Positions 1 to 12,560 are shown, counted from the first letter of the stretch. The stretch is 64,000 bases of DNA from Annona cherimola (GCA_030490835.1 CM059971.1:124001-188000); one strand, 5' to 3'. Notes: generated by a model from the letters alone, not told the origin. Made by a program: numbers and translations.

Positions 1-2183
1 TGTACTGTGGTCAGGGAATTTTCCTGCCCATAGATTAGGGGAATATGCTAAGTCAATGTAGTTATCCGTTATGGAATGGTTAGATTGTACTTTGTTTTGT
101 ATAGCTGATGATATTGTGTAGGATCGGAATAGGGAATAATTCTTCTAAAGACCTCTCTTCATCTCAGGAAGACCAATATTTGGGGCATTCTTGGGATTGA
201 GTTAGGCTCTAAATCGTTTGCCTCCAAAAGAAAAAAACACAAAGAGAGACCTCTCTACCAGGTCGGTTTGAACCTGCTCGACCTGACTCAATTTTATTAA
301 AACCAAAATTGGATTTGGTTTTTGAAATCTTTTCAAATTAAACCCAGTTTCAACCCAATTGGAAGAACCCGAAACCAATATTGGATTTACATCAACCTAG
401 TATCAAATCTCATCTTATCCGAATTCAATATTCTAACTAATTTATTAAAATAATTATATTTGTTTATACTTTAAGCATTTTAACTATAATTATAATAAAA
501 AATTTTCTATGTAATCGTAAACTAATTAAATTATAAATATTTATTCAAAAACATAAATGTCATCTACATTTGTTCACAAAATTTTTTTTGAAAATTATTT
601 GTTCATAAAAGTTGAATTTATTACATCTACATTAACTTTATTTGTAAATGATTACAAATATACTAACTCTTTAAACTTATTACATGTATACTTATTAACT
701 ACGAGATAATAAGTCACATTTTTATTAAATTTTAAATAGTGGTTTCATGTAATTTTATTAAATCTTTTACCTTGATTGTTAATAGGTAAATTCATTACAT
801 TGATTCTAAATTACACCAACTTTTATCAGAATCATCTCAGCCAAACCTGGGCTTTAAAGGGCAAGAGCTTTTTCCATGAAGCTTTTCGAAAATAAACATT
901 TTCTAACGAGTAATAAAACATCCCAAGTCGTCTTGCTGATTATGTTTTCTTGTTAAAATCATTGTATACAAATTAAAATATATTGGATATATGTATAATC
1001 GGTCAAAACTAGCATATAGAAATCAGATTTAAATGGTTAAATGCGTATCCAATATTTTTTATAATGTTAATTGTTCATTTTATAATATTAATTATTTATT
1101 TTGCAAATCAAATTCATACATTATTTTTTGTGTATTTCCATCCATATCAATATTTCTTATAATATATTATCTCAAAAAAAATATTTCTTATAATATGATC
1201 AAAAAATATTTCTCAGAACAATGCCTATTACATTCTTACAAATATTTAAAGCTACAAGTTCATCTTCTAAACTTAGAGACATAGTTCCTAAATAAAAAGA
1301 CATAGCTCTTGAATAAATGCGTTAGAACTTCTATGAAACCCCTTTTTAATGTAATCTTTTCTATTTTTAATATTTGGATAGTTGAGGTAAAATTCACTCT
1401 CTCCATTGTATTTAATATTATTTATATTATTACAAAAAAATTTATTTGTCTAGCATCAATGTATATGAGCCTCATCAACAAAATGTGTAAAATCAACATA
1501 ATAAAATAATATTATATTAAATATCAATTCTTAAATAGTATTTTCAACATCTAAACCATCTAAAATATTATAAATATTTGAATAAAGATTCTATAAAGTA
1601 TTACTAAATTCTAATATACATATAAATGTATCTAAATATTTTTTATTTACACATGAATATACATATTTTTGGGCAAATATGGTCTGCGAACATATTGGAT
1701 TTGGATGAAACTTAGTCTCCTAACTAAACAAATAGTTTCAAATACAATGAATGGATTAGATTTTTCATAAAACTTCAAATTTTTAAAAATTGAGGGAGCT
1801 ATATAAAACTAATCTATGTAACCCAATTATATAAAAGCAAGTCTAAATAACTGAACAACGACAAAGCTCCAACAACCCATTTTGCAATCGTGCCTGCAGT
1901 GTTGCTGGCAAGTGGTCTCACCACTAGGGTAGCAACTAGGTGACAATTCATACATTATTGCCCTATATTTTATACAGCAATGTGTAAATTTTCTTGACCA
2001 TTGAAATGCATTCCCTAACCTTGCCTGTAAGAATTTCTATCTTACTGCTTGACCCAAGCCTGGAAAAAAGCGAGGGTTGGCATATAAAGCTGTCAGCCGA
2101 TGCAATTAAAAATCACCGCCACATCCCTTATGGATTCTGAAAGTATATTAAAAGTTGTTAATGATAGGGCATCCTCGGTAAAC
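1..2183. other. AT-rich intergenic DNA without a recognisable gene
   Basis: The sequence is strongly AT-rich. The open frames near 1,033-1,509 are rich in Ile, Asn, Phe and Tyr as expected from base composition, and show no domain. Around 1,560-1,880 there is a diverged copy of a repeat also seen near 11,590-11,860 and 42,500-42,780; the shared signature is a stretch reading roughly 'CATATTTGATTTTGATGAAA' followed by TTTGGT. Nothing else was recognised here. Confidence 0.6.
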
Positions 2184-2321
2184 GACGCGCTGTAGCGGAG
2201 CCTGACTGTAGTGAGAAATAAGCAAGGGTTGCTAGGGTGTTTTCTCAGAAGTGACGTGCTACATTGGAGCCCGGATGTAGTGAGAAATGGAAAAGTGTTG
2301 CTAAGGCATTTAAACTAAGAG
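2184..2321. repeat. Two tandem copies of a 69-bp unit
   Basis: Unit 1 runs 2,184-2,252 and unit 2 runs 2,253-2,321. Both share GACGYGCT at the start, GGAGCC, the stretch TGTAGTGAGAAAT and then TTGCTA. The copies differ at roughly a quarter of positions, so the duplication is old. No coding potential is seen. Confidence 0.6.
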
Positions 2322-2795
2322 AAAATAATGTGATGTGATAAGAGTAATGGTGAAGAATAAAAAGAATAAAATTAAAATAAATATAGTAGTAGTATGAGCA
2401 ATTGCGTAGAAATAATTGAAAAACGTGTTAGTTGTATAGGAAAATGTAAAAAAATAAATAATAAATAAAAATTTATAAAAGTGTGAAAAGTTTTAAATTA
2501 AAATGTTTTAGTTCAAAAAGTTTTGATGTTAAACAAACATTCTTCTCGGATGTGTTTGTTAAAAGATAAAACTTTTCACTTAAAATTTTTCAATCTAAAA
2601 ATTTTCACTCTCTACAATTATCCTATTTTAAATTATTTATTTACATCTTCTTTGATAAACTACTATACTTTTCAATAATTTCTATATAACTACTCATATA
2701 ACTAACCTATCTATTTTGATTTTATTGTAATTATTTCTCATCGTTACCTCTATTATGTCATATCATTTTCTTTTAATTCTTTCAGAACGCACCCA
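2322..2795. mobile_element. Two MITE copies in inverted orientation
   Basis: The left arm (about 2,322-2,545) and right arm (about 2,557-2,795) are inverted versions of each other. Both resemble the complete MITE at 46,907-47,186, sharing ATGATGTRATATGATA-like, AAATAAATA, TTGTATAGGAAAATG and AAAAGTTTT blocks and a terminal GTGTTTGTTA. They are best read as two decayed copies lying head to head around about 2,550. Termini and target duplications cannot be fixed. Confidence 0.5.
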
Positions 2796-3440
2796 AAAGA
2801 AACAAGGTTGTCCACATGCCTCGAAAGAACATTTCATTATTGCATTTGTGCTTTTTCTTCAAATATTCTTAAATTATTTAATAATTTGAGAGGTTGTTGT
2901 ACTTGTTTTTGTTTGGTTGGTGTTCTATTTTATTAATAGTTACTGTTGTCTAGTAAATCAATGACAAAAACAAGGCACTCCTTTATCTAAAAAAAAGGTT
3001 CTCCAACACCTGCTTGTAGATTTAAAGGCTCAAATTTAATTTATGGATAACCAAAAATTCCTGATAAAGACTTATATGGATAAACAAAAATTATGATGGA
3101 GACTTATATGAGGAGTATGATCATCTGCGGGATGGATGAACGGCTTGGATTATTGAATATTTAAAAAAACAGCTCATGATTACTCTCCACAACTACTTTA
3201 CTTTCAAACATTTTTTTCCACATTCGCGCATAATTATCCTACTTTTAAATCATTTCCACAACCATTCTATTTAATTCAGCTTTATTTTTCTTACCCCTTA
3301 TTATTATCCTTATCTTGTCACATTACTTCCACATTTTAAAAACTTTTTTACCAAAATCTTTTCATTAAAAAAAATTTATCACATAGGAAACACACCCTCA
3401 TTCCCTTCAAAAAAAAAAAAAAGGAAAAAAAAAGATTTTG

Positions 3441-3650
3441 CCACCGGGGGATTGCCCTGGTGGTAACACCCTTGGCATGGTTGCCACAAAATGGGTGTTC
3501 TATTCTCTCCTTTAGTGTAGGGATATTTTTACAAAATTTCCTTGATGTGGGGGCCTTTTATATTTTTTCCTTGGTTTGGGGGGTATTTATAAATTCTCTC
3601 TTAATGTGAAGAATTTATAAAAAATTCTTTCAGTATAAAAATTGTGAATG
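3441..3650 (+). mobile_element. SINE-like element with Pol III A/B boxes, copy 1
   Basis: The 5' end looks tRNA-derived: an A-box-like 'TTGCCCTGGTGGTAAC' is followed about 40 bp later by a weak B-box-like 'GGTGTTCTATTCTC'. The body repeats 'TATTTTTACAAAATTTCC' and 'TATTTATAAATT' motifs. The better-preserved partner at 5,080-5,290 has 'GTGTTCGATTCTC' at the B box. Known plant SINEs start with tRNA-like promoters; the family is not identified. The 3' boundary is approximate. Confidence 0.45.
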
Positions 3651-5079
3651 TACTTAATTGTAATATCAATCATCTTGATGTACAAATACCAATAAATAAA
3701 AAATTGATAAGAGTTTCATTATTTCTTTCCTTTGGTGTTATTAATTATATGGAAATTGATGCGGTTGTTATACTCGTTTTCGTCTGATTGGTGTTCGACT
3801 TTATTAAAAGTGGCCATCGTCCACAAAATGAAAAGTCATCAGTGACAAAAACATAGCTTTCCACCTGCCTGTACATATCCGGGCACAATCGAAGGCTCGC
3901 GTTGAATATGAATGTGGAGACTTATATCAGGAGTATAATCATCTGCAGTACAGATGACCGACTTGGATTGATGGAGTATACCCCGTATAAAACATGATTA
4001 CGGCACCTGTTAATGAACAAGCCTGCAGGCATGCCTTCTCCATGGACGAAAACAACGTAAGTATCTCATAGTCCTGGATGACATAAGGAACAAAGAAGCA
4101 TGGGATCTACTACAAGTCTACAATCAGATATTATTCAAAATAAAACAATATAAGAACAAAGTTCATACTTCATATTAGTAGCAAGCTCCTTCTTCAAGCC
4201 ATCAATTTGGAGGACTACAGCCATCAATTTTGCTTTCCTCAATGATGCTTCAAGATCTGAGTTGTTTGAGTTCCTTCTCCCGCTCTCAGGTCGTAGGTTT
4301 TGCTTCACGAGTTTTAATGGTAGTTCCAAACATCCATTCAGGTTAGGGTTTCAAATGCAAAGAAACAAAATTTTCAGTATTTAAAATGCAAACCACAGGC
4401 AAAATTAAATGATTTAAAATGTGAAAAACCCTAAATTCTACTGCTTTTGGAATTTAAAAATAAAATTTAAAAAGGATAAATGGATCATCTAGTATGGGCA
4501 TGCGTACAATTTTATGTTCAATCTACTACTAAATTCTTAGTAGAAAGCAACAAGTGTAAAATGAGGTCTATTCCATCCCTTCTGGGATGTTCGGAAAAGT
4601 TTACGTGATTGAATCAATCATGAGGTTCATCAAGATTTCTTTTTTCGTTTTTCTATTAGTTTGTACAAAATCTCATCCAATATTACAATCATGCCCAATA
4701 ATTCTACTCCAAATAAAACAATAAGGACTGCTCACTTCTTATTAATGATGGAGACTTATATGAGGAGTATGATCATCTGCAGGACGGATGAACGGCTTGG
4801 ATTATTGAAGATTTAAAAAAATAGCTCATAGTTACTCTCCACAAGCACTTTATTTTCAAACATTTTTCCCACCTTCACTCATAATTATCCTACTTTGAAG
4901 TCATTTCCACAATCATTCTATTTATTTTAGCTTTATTTTTCTTATCCCTTATTATTATCCTTATCATATCACATCACTTCTGCATTTTAAAAACTTTTTT
5001 ACCAAAATATTTTCATTGAAAAATTTTTATCACATAGGAAACACACCCTCACCCCCTTCAAAAATATAAAATAAGATTT

Positions 5080-5290
5080 TGCCGCTGGGGGATTGCCCTA
5101 GTGGTAACACCCTTGGCATGGTTGCCACAAAATGGGTGTTCGATTCTCTCCTTAGTGTAGGGATATTTTTACAAAATTTCCTTGATGTGAGGGCCTTTTA
5201 TATTTTTTCCCTTAGTTTGGGGGCTATTTATAAATTTTCTCTTGTTGTGAAGGAATTTACAGAAAAAATTCCTCCAATGGTATAAGGATT
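5080..5290 (+). mobile_element. SINE-like element with Pol III A/B boxes, copy 2
   Basis: The A-box-like sequence is 'TTGCCCTAGTGGTAAC' and the B-box-like sequence is 'GTGTTCGATTCTC'. It is the tandem-duplication partner of 3,441-3,650, so the two copies arose by segmental duplication and not by independent retroposition. A more distant relative lies at 34,164-34,335. Confidence 0.5.
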
Positions 5291-6228
5291 ATAAATGTAC
5301 TTAATTGTAATATCAATCTTCTTAATGTACAAATACCGATAAAAAATGATAAGATTTTTGCCAGTAAGTTTCATTATATCTTTCCTCTGGTGTCATTAAT
5401 TATATGGCAATTGATGCGGTCGTTGTACTCGTTTTTGTTGATTGAAGTTCTACTTTATTAAAAGTGGCCATCGTCCACGAATTGAAAAGTCATCAGTGAC
5501 AAAAACATAGCTTTCCACCTGCCTGTACATGTCCCGGCACAATCGAAGGCTCGCATTGAATATGCATGTGGAGACTTATATGAGGAGTCTAATCATCTGC
5601 AGGACAGATGACGGGCTTGGATTGATGAAGTATAGCCCGTATAAAACATGATTACTGCACCTGTTAATGAACAAGCTTGTAGGCATGCCTTCTCGATGGA
5701 CGGAAACAACGTAAATACCTCTGGTTTAGCTTCTCCTGCCTCTGCCGCCCTGTTTCGACATGGTCCGGCAAGTCCTCCTGCCACTTTCTTGGTTTCCGTC
5801 CAGCTTTCTCGGGCGTTTCTCTGTATCAACAATTTTGCCACTCTCTGCTTTCCTCAATGATGCTTGAAGATCTGAGTTGTTTGAGTTCCCTCTCCCGCTC
5901 GCAGGTCGTTGGTTCTTTGTATTGTTTTAGAAACATATTGCGTGTGAGTGTGAATAGTTTTGCTTTGCGAGTTTTAATGGTAGTTTCAAACATCCTTACA
6001 GGTTAGGGTTTCAAATGCAAAGAAATAAAAATTTCAGTATTTAAAATGCAAACCACAGGCAAAATTAAATGATTTAAAATGTGAAAACCCTCACTGCCAC
6101 TGCTTTTGGAATTTCAAAATAAATTTAAAAAAGATAAATGGATCAGCTGGTATGGGCATTCGTACAATTTTATGTTCAATCTACTTCTAAATTCTTGGTA
6201 GAAAGCAACCCGTGTAAAATGAGGTTAC

Positions 6229-7150
6229 GTGATTGAATCAATCATGAGGTTCATTTGCTTAACATCAAGATTTCTTTTTTCGTTTTTTATTAGTTTGTAC
6301 AAAATCTCATCAAATATTACAATCATCCTAAATAATTCTACTCCGAAGAAAGCAATGAGGACTGCTCACTTCTTATTATCAAAAGAGAGACCAAATGCTC
6401 CCCTAGTGTTTGGATGAGCACCAAAGTGTGATATCTTCTAAAAAATAAATAAATATTAGGGAAATTTTTACCTTTGTAAGAAGCCACTCTTCAATGCTTC
6501 ATGCCAATATGTATTAGTGACAGAGGTGGAGCCACATGGGCAGCAAGCGTCCTCTTTGAATTTTTGAAAATCCCAACAATCCACTTAAAAATATAATTCA
6601 TTTCTATATGATTGCCTTATGAAATAATATTATGCCCTTTTCATGTAGGTTTTCCCTCCTAAAGGTCCTAGCTCCACCAATGATATGCAGTGATAACTGA
6701 GATTTAAGCTTATCAAATGAACATCACTATGACAAAAAATTTCAATTGCAACCAGAAAATAGCAATGACAATCTATTTTGTTCCAATTGTGCGAATTATT
6801 GGAACCATTTTCTAGTTCGTTGCGATTATGATTATATCTGCAATGGAAATCTTATCATAGTAAATTTTGTTGCAATTATGATTACATCTCCAACAAATTT
6901 TTTTTATCATTGTATATTTTGTTGTAATTGAACAACTAATTGCAATAATTTTTAAAATTCATTGCAGTTGGTAGAAATCTAAATTTTCTCCCACTTAACC
7001 TTGTTCTTACTTGCCCCAATTCTAGACTCTTACAATATTTATACAATCTATCTATTAAGGTTTCTCTCTTCTTTTTGATCCCAACTGGAGCCCTCCTTCC
7101 CTATGGCCATCTAATTGTCCTCCTACCATCAATTGCATTTAATGTTGCAG
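6229..7150. repeat. Left end of duplicated segment D (copy in unit 1)
   Basis: This stretch matches 35,540-36,590 in the same orientation, including 'GAGAGACCAAATGCTCCCCT', the 'TAGCAATGRCRATSTATT' region and 'TCTAAATTTTCTCCCAC'. A sub-block (about 6,740-6,990) also recurs at 62,483-62,590. No gene is recognised; the open frames differ between copies. Confidence 0.7.
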
Positions 7151-7596
7151 TTTCGCGGATTTGATGTTAGAAAATGATGACGAAAAGAGGAGGCTTCCAG
7201 ATTTTTGTTGGTGTTTGCCAATAGGGGAAGGAGGAAAGGTAGATTTCGATAGATTCAGAGGCGAGGAATATGGTGGCATCATCGTTCCTCAAAGATGAAC
7301 AGTAAAGCAACAAGGACTACTAGATTTAGGGAAGAAGATGGAAGCTTTACTAACAATTGCAAACTGGTGCAATAATGGTAAGGCAAATCAGTGGTGTGTT
7401 TCTACGATGTGCCAATCTTAGCAAGACAAGATTGTGGCCATTAATTTTTTTTTATTTTGCCAAATTCATTGCTCAATGGTTTTTACAGAACATGGTAAAT
7501 GAGTCCCGGACGTCAGGCAACTAAGGTCCTATGTGACTCCAACTACCCTAAGGCAGGTTCATGTGGCCACTTATTTTTAATATCATTGTTCTACTA
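7151..7596. other. Unassigned sequence absent from the second D copy
   Basis: This part has slightly higher GC and a GGAAGGAGGAAAGG-rich stretch. It has no counterpart between 36,590 and 36,600, where the second D copy jumps straight to LINE sequence. It lies between the D homology and a copia LTR and may be part of inserted retrotransposon sequence. No gene is recognised. Confidence 0.35.
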
Positions 7597-7802
7597 TGTT
7601 GAGAAAATAGCATTTACAAAGTAAAAAGAGATAAAAAATTATCGAATTGAGGAAAACCCTATTCAACCATGCTCTTAAGGTTATCTGGTTCTACCATTTA
7701 TAACATATTATAAAATATTGAAAATAAACTTTACATAAATTACAAAATGAACTAACTTGTTGAACGTTGCAAGTTATGACTAACCAAGCTTGGTTGTCAG
7801 CA
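7597..7802 (-). mobile_element. Ty1/copia LTR remnant
   Basis: On the minus strand a purine tract (GAGGGGAAG, at 7,803-7,818) lies directly before a sequence that begins TGCTGACAACC and ends ...TCTCAACA, as expected for a polypurine tract followed by a 3' LTR. It lies just downstream of the RNase H frame at 7,797-8,288. Only about 206 bp are present and no partner LTR was found. Confidence 0.5.
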
Positions 7803-8288
7803 CTTCCCCTCAAGTTGGTGAGCGAAACTCATTTTTTTCAGTATCCATTCAAAGTGTTTTCTTGGTAGTGCTTTAGTGAAGATATTTGCAAGTTGATCAA
7901 AACTTCTTATATATGAAGTTTCAATAATCGTTACTTGAACTTTGTCTCGAATATAATGATAGTAAACTTCTATTTGTTTAGTTATTTCATGAAAAAATAA
8001 ACTTGATGGTATATGTATTGCTACTTGATTATCACAAAACAATTTCATTAGCATTTGAGTTTCGAAATTCAGTTCTTGTAAAACAGATTTTAACCAAATT
8101 AATTCACTTATCGTAAAAGTCATGACCCTATACTCTGCCTTAGCAATTGATCTTCCTGCAACAATTTTTTTTTTCACTCTCCACATTACGATATTTCTAT
8201 CAACAAAAGTAAAGTATTTTGTAGCTAGTTTTCCATCCTCTAGGTCCCGCCCTATCTGCATCTGTATATTTATTCTGTTGAATTTCAA
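7797..8288 (-). pseudogene. Ty1/copia RNase H fragment
   Basis: This is a 163-codon frame matching the C-terminal RNase H of a copia Pol polyprotein. Recognisable blocks are the start of RNase H near residue 12, 'AKAEYR' near residue 52 (normally A-E-A-E-Y), 'ELIWLKSVLQEL' near residue 63, 'CDNQVAIHI' near residue 86 and 'IFTKALPRKHFEWIL' near residue 138, with the usual LEG-K/E-C ending. In the intact element it would degrade RNA in the RNA/DNA hybrid. Everything upstream (gag, protease, integrase, RT) is missing, so this is a 3' remnant. Unlike most relics it has no stop, so it is either fairly young or was lucky. Confidence 0.85.
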
Positions 8289-8339
8289 TGGGCCTATGCC
8301 CAGTGATATCAGACAAATAAAAAGCTTCTAAAATACTAT

Positions 8340-8719
8340 AAATAATACTAAATACAATAGATTGAGTGAATTTTTTTTATCAACAATCAGAATACTAAAA
8401 TATGGAAAAAGCAGAAGAAGTTAATTAGTTTATCAGTAATGGGTGTCTTACATAACCGCAGTTTCTTTATACAAGCAAATGCTACATGCCAACAATAACA
8501 GAAAAAGACCTAATAAATTATTAAAGGAGAACAGAAATAGTCATCACAATTGACTGTGAGGTTGCAACTATATAAACATAATATGAAGGGGCCTATATTT
8601 TGTTTTGGACTTCTGTATCAACGTGATTCTACCACCAGACTAAAATAAAGATCAATTCTTAGTATCATAAAATTTGTTGATAGCTTTCGAGCTCTTCATT
8701 CCCTCAGTGAGAGTCGGAG
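8340..8719. other. Short AT-rich gap between copia and LINE remnants
   Basis: No domain, repeat or RNA gene is recognised. Near 8,700 the sequence grades into LINE reverse-transcriptase homology. Confidence 0.4.
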
Positions 8720-10150
8720 TGGAAAAAAGGAGAAAGCTTCAATTAAATTGGTTATGGCTAAGGCGTACCATAGAGTAGAATAAGAATTTTTGAGTTCAAG
8801 TATGAGGGAAATGAGTTTTAGTGAAAAATGGATTAGGCGATATATTGTTGTATCTCATTTGCTGCTTTTCGGGTAATTATCAATGGTTTCAAATCTTCCA
8901 CTTTTATGGATAACCGTAGTTCAAGGCATAGAGACCCGTTATCACCTTCTTTGCTCTTATTTTCTACAAAGGGCTTGTCTTCACTCTTGTGCGATGCATA
9001 GAATGCCTATGCCATCGGCACAATAAAATTAAGCAAGCATAGTACATCTATGTGTCATTTTTTTCCATCGATGATGCAACTCTTTTCTTGAAAGCTAACA
9101 GGGAAGAGGTGAATTGTGCACTGAAATTAGGGGTAGGAATTAGGGTGGGTTGACCCGTGACCCGGCTTTGACCTGACCTGTTTTTTGCCGGGTAAAACCA
9201 ATATATTTTTTAACCCGTATAGGGATGAGTCAGAAATTCTGACCCGAATTCAAAAATAGGGTCGGTGTGGGTTGACCATGTGCTGACCTGAAGAGTTTGA
9301 CCCTCCCCGCATGTACTAATTTATTAAAAATAATAAGTCTATGTTTAGATATTATTATTATTTTCTTTCAAAAGTCTCACTTTTTTATATTCAACTCTAT
9401 CAACAATAGAAGAATTAATTTATTCAGAAAGCAATATAAGAATCAATAAAAAGAATTTGTATATAAATAACCCTCATGTGTAATTGTATATTAACCTATT
9501 TTAATAAACTTATATTATATTTTCAAATATTTTGTTTTTTAATTATGTGTTTTTAATAATTAGTGAAATATTGAAGCATATAATATTCAAATTTAGTATA
9601 GATATATACTTATGTTTGATAGGTATATAAATTCTTAAAATTATCTTATTTGACCCGTATTTTTGTCCCAACCCGCTATACCAAAACCGGTCCAATACCA
9701 ACCGGAGTTTATCCCGGAACCTATTAAAAAAAAGTGATGGTCAAACCGACCTTGTCCCAACCCGGTATAAAAAGAGAGTCAAACTCAATTTTTAAAAAAT
9801 AGGGTCAGGGTTGGGCAAACTTTGACCTAGTACAACCAGCCCCGATTCCCACCCCTAATTGAAATTATTGCAAACCTACGGAGAATGTGTGGATTAAAAA
9901 ATGAATATAAAGAAAACCACAATTTTCTATTCTAAAACCACAAAGGAGACTTCCAAAAGGGAGATGGAACATATGTTAGGCATTATTGGAAAGACAATTT
10001 GGATTTATTTTGGACTTTTGGCTTGGGTTGGTAAGGCAAAGATCAAAGAATTTCAAAAGTTCAAAGAAAGAATATAGAGAAGAACCAAAGGTTAGCAAAT
10101 AAAATTCTTATTGAGTTGTGGAAAAGAAATTCTAATTAAGGAAGTGTTTC
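8720..10150 (+). pseudogene. L1-type LINE reverse transcriptase fragment, split by a hAT MITE
   Basis: Conceptual translation on the plus strand shows plant L1 ORF2 RT blocks: 'MAKAYHRVE' (normally D-M-S-K-A-Y-D-R-V-E-W) at about 8,754, 'DPLSPSLLLF' at about 8,934, a degraded active-site region 'IDDATLF' at about 9,067, then after the 730-bp MITE (9,128-9,857) 'LLQTYGECV', and 'FQKFKERI' to 'CGKEILIKE' at about 10,040-10,140. Internal stops and frameshifts make it non-functional. The last block recurs at 36,600-36,850, in the second D copy. Confidence 0.75.
9128..9857. mobile_element. hAT-type MITE, 730 bp, copy 1
   Basis: The termini are inverted: the left end starts TAGGGGTAGGAATTAGGG and the right end reads CCCCGATTCCCACCCCTA, whose complement is TAGGGGTGGGAATCGGGG. 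Flanking 8-bp duplications are ACTGAAAT (9,120-9,127) and ATTGAAAT (9,858-9,865), 7 of 8 identical. TIRs of this form with 8-bp target duplications are the hAT signature. There is no transposase. The interior is unusually rich in 'GACCC/GGGTC' motifs at both ends. It sits inside the LINE RT frame. Confidence 0.9.
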
Positions 10151-10430
10151 GCAACCCATAAAAGTTTTCAAACTAAAACTTTTCACTTTATACAATTATT
10201 ATATTTTTAATTATTTTTTAAATCTTTCTATATAACTACTCTACTTTTTAATCATTTCTACACAATTACCCATACAGAGAGTAGATTTTTTTTTAAAAAA
10301 ATCTCTTAACACTCAAGAATCTACTCTCACTCACTTTTTTATTCTCTCATATATAGAAATTGAAATCAAAATCCTCCTCTCACGTGCTCACATTTTAAAA
10401 AAAAAACTTTCAACGCTCAAAATCTTATAT
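10150..10430. mobile_element. Decayed MITE fragments
   Basis: About 10,150-10,285 resembles one arm of the MITE family at 46,907-47,186 (motifs AAAACTTTTCACT, ATTTCTACACAATTACC). About 10,286-10,428 resembles 35,095-35,240, sharing 'CTCACTCACTTTTTTAT' and CTCTCATATATAG. No full-length element can be delimited. Confidence 0.4.
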
Positions 10431-12560
10431 TTAAATTAATAGTTGTGGAAAAGAAAATTTAAAAAATTTTTAAAAGATATGTGTATGCTCCCAAGTGCAT
10501 TAAGACTCAACGCATCTGGTTGCATAGGACTAGAACTTGCTTCGTGACAAACTCACGCCAGCGAGGAGACTTCCCAGTTCCCAATCTTTGTGTAACATGA
10601 GACACATTTCATTTGCTCTTAACGTGGATGATTCGCCAGAAGCATGAAATTGAAAAAATTCCAAACATCTGTAGTCCACTACCGCAGTTCAAAGGATGGA
10701 GATAGACTAGTTCAAGAGCGTTTGCAACGATCCAGAGAAATGATCAATAGAAATTTTATGCTATTCTTTTTTTTTTTTTGAAAATTATGTTATTCTTAAA
10801 TCAATTAAGAATGCCATTTGAAATATTAAAGCCTGAAGATGTACACTTTAAAAATATCCCTCCTGAAATAGAAAATTACAACAAATATTATCGTTATTTT
10901 AGAGATTGTGTACGAGTTATTGATGGTACGTATATTTAAGGGTATAATCCAGTTAGGTTATTGGGGTTGGAGGCTAACTAACCCTAACTTCTTTAAAGTA
11001 TTTCAATTCTAATTCATTTTATAATCCATTTATAAAAAATCTTAATTCTAACTATAATCCATTTAACATAAATGAATCAACTTGTGGGTTGTTAATGTCT
11101 TAATAAAATGAGTTATCGTGGTTGAACAATAAAAAATAAAATGATAAACTACTCAAAATATTATTATATATAATCAATAAAGAGTTCTAACGATAATCAT
11201 CTAATTGCATTTAAAAAATCAACTTTCATATGTATATATATTTTCGTTAAAATGTTGATTCTATTAGTAATAGCTATGGATTACTTATAAAATAAATATT
11301 AAAAAGTATTAATTCTTCGTGAATTATAGACCAATTATGCAGGTTGATGGGGAGCATCGGGTTAGACAAGCTCAACCCATAACCAATCCATTTAATTAAA
11401 TGGCTTGCATGAGTTGTGTAACCAGGTGGGTCAATTGAAAATTTCAACCCCTAATCGACTAAAGATAGGGTTACATTAATGGGGTTGCAAGTTGGCTTCA
11501 ACTCAATTACACCCCTATGAGTGTTTCCTACGTGGTTCCTTATATTAAAATTGTCTTGGATATCAATAATACATAAATAAATGATTCTATAAAGTATTGT
11601 TATATGGCAATGTATATATGAATGGATCAAGGCATTTTTCATAATTTACATAAGAACATATATTTTAATTAAATGTGGGCCAAACACATATTTGATTTTG
11701 ATGAAATTTGGTATTTGAGTTATACAAATGATGTTAAATATAATAAATAGAGTGGATTTCTAATTCATAACTAAATGTTAAAAATAAATGATATTACCTA
11801 GAATGACTTCTAGTTATATAAGAGCCAAATCGGTTGGATAATATAAAATCAAATGATGAACTACTCAAAATATAATTCTATATAATCAATAAAGAGGTCT
11901 AACATTAATCATCTAATTGCATTTAAAAAATCAACTTTCATATATATATATACACACACACACACATATATCGTTAAAAATTGATTCCATTGTTAATAGT
12001 TATGGATTACTTATAAAATAAATATTAAAAAATATTAATTCTTCATGAATTATAGACAAATTATGCAGGTTGATGGAAGTATCGGGTTAGATAAGCTCAA
12101 CTCATGACCAATTCATTTAATTAAATGACTTGCATGAGTTGTGAAACCAGGTCAGTGGAATGAAAATTTCTGCGACTAAAAATAGGGTTAAATTAACTGG
12201 GTTGTAGGTTGGCCTTAGCCCAATTACACCCTTGCAAGTGTTTCCTATGATTACACTCTTACAAGTGTTTTCTATGTAGTTCCTTCTAGTCAACAAGCAT
12301 GATATTCGCCAACTAGGGGTGCCCAGTTGGTAGGCGCATTGGGCAATAACGTTGTTGTTGTGCTTTTGAGTCATTTTCTCTTCATCAGTGGGAGTTTCTA
12401 ATTTCCCCTCAATTGCAGGGTTGTGGCTTTGGGAGGTTTTATCTTCTATAAATATCGGTGGAACTTTGTCTTCAAGAGAAAAATTATGAATGGGTTTAAA
12501 GTTGTAATATCACATGTCATTGTAGATTAATAATTTAAAAAAAAGCATGATATACAGGTA
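10430..12560. repeat. Right part of duplicated segment D (copy in unit 1), with internal direct repeat
   Basis: The stretch matches 39,140-42,130, for example 'GGAACTTGCTTCGTGAC' (about 10,530 and 39,250) and 'GTTCAAGAGCGTTTGCAACR' (about 10,710 and 39,722). At about 10,955-10,985 it contains the uninterrupted site into which the hAT MITE at 40,579-41,308 inserted in the other copy. Inside it, 11,130-11,550 and 11,846-12,270 are direct repeats of each other (AAATAAAATGATRAACTACTC ... TTGCATGAGTTGTG). The start of a fragment of a Foldback-A MITE is at 10,430-10,530. No gene is seen. Confidence 0.75.

Larger units (their letters stand above)
3093..6376. repeat. 1.65-kb direct tandem duplication
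   Basis: The block starting 'ATGATGGAGACTTATATGAG' at 3,093 recurs at 4,745. Homology continues in order through a MITE-like stretch, a SINE-like sequence, a second 'GGAGACTTATAT' block (3,918 and 5,570) and 'ACTGCTCACTTCTTATTA' (about 4,727 and 6,360). Unit 1 is about 3,093-4,744 and unit 2 about 4,745-6,376. Short open frames inside are not conserved between the two units, so they are not treated as genes. Confidence 0.75.

Noticed and set aside
3441..5290. tRNA genes suggested by A/B-box-like sequences
   Set aside because: No cloverleaf can be drawn; the sequences fit SINE 5' ends better.
7797..8331. Plus-strand frame 8,122-8,331 as a gene
   Set aside because: Antisense shadow of the copia RNase H frame.
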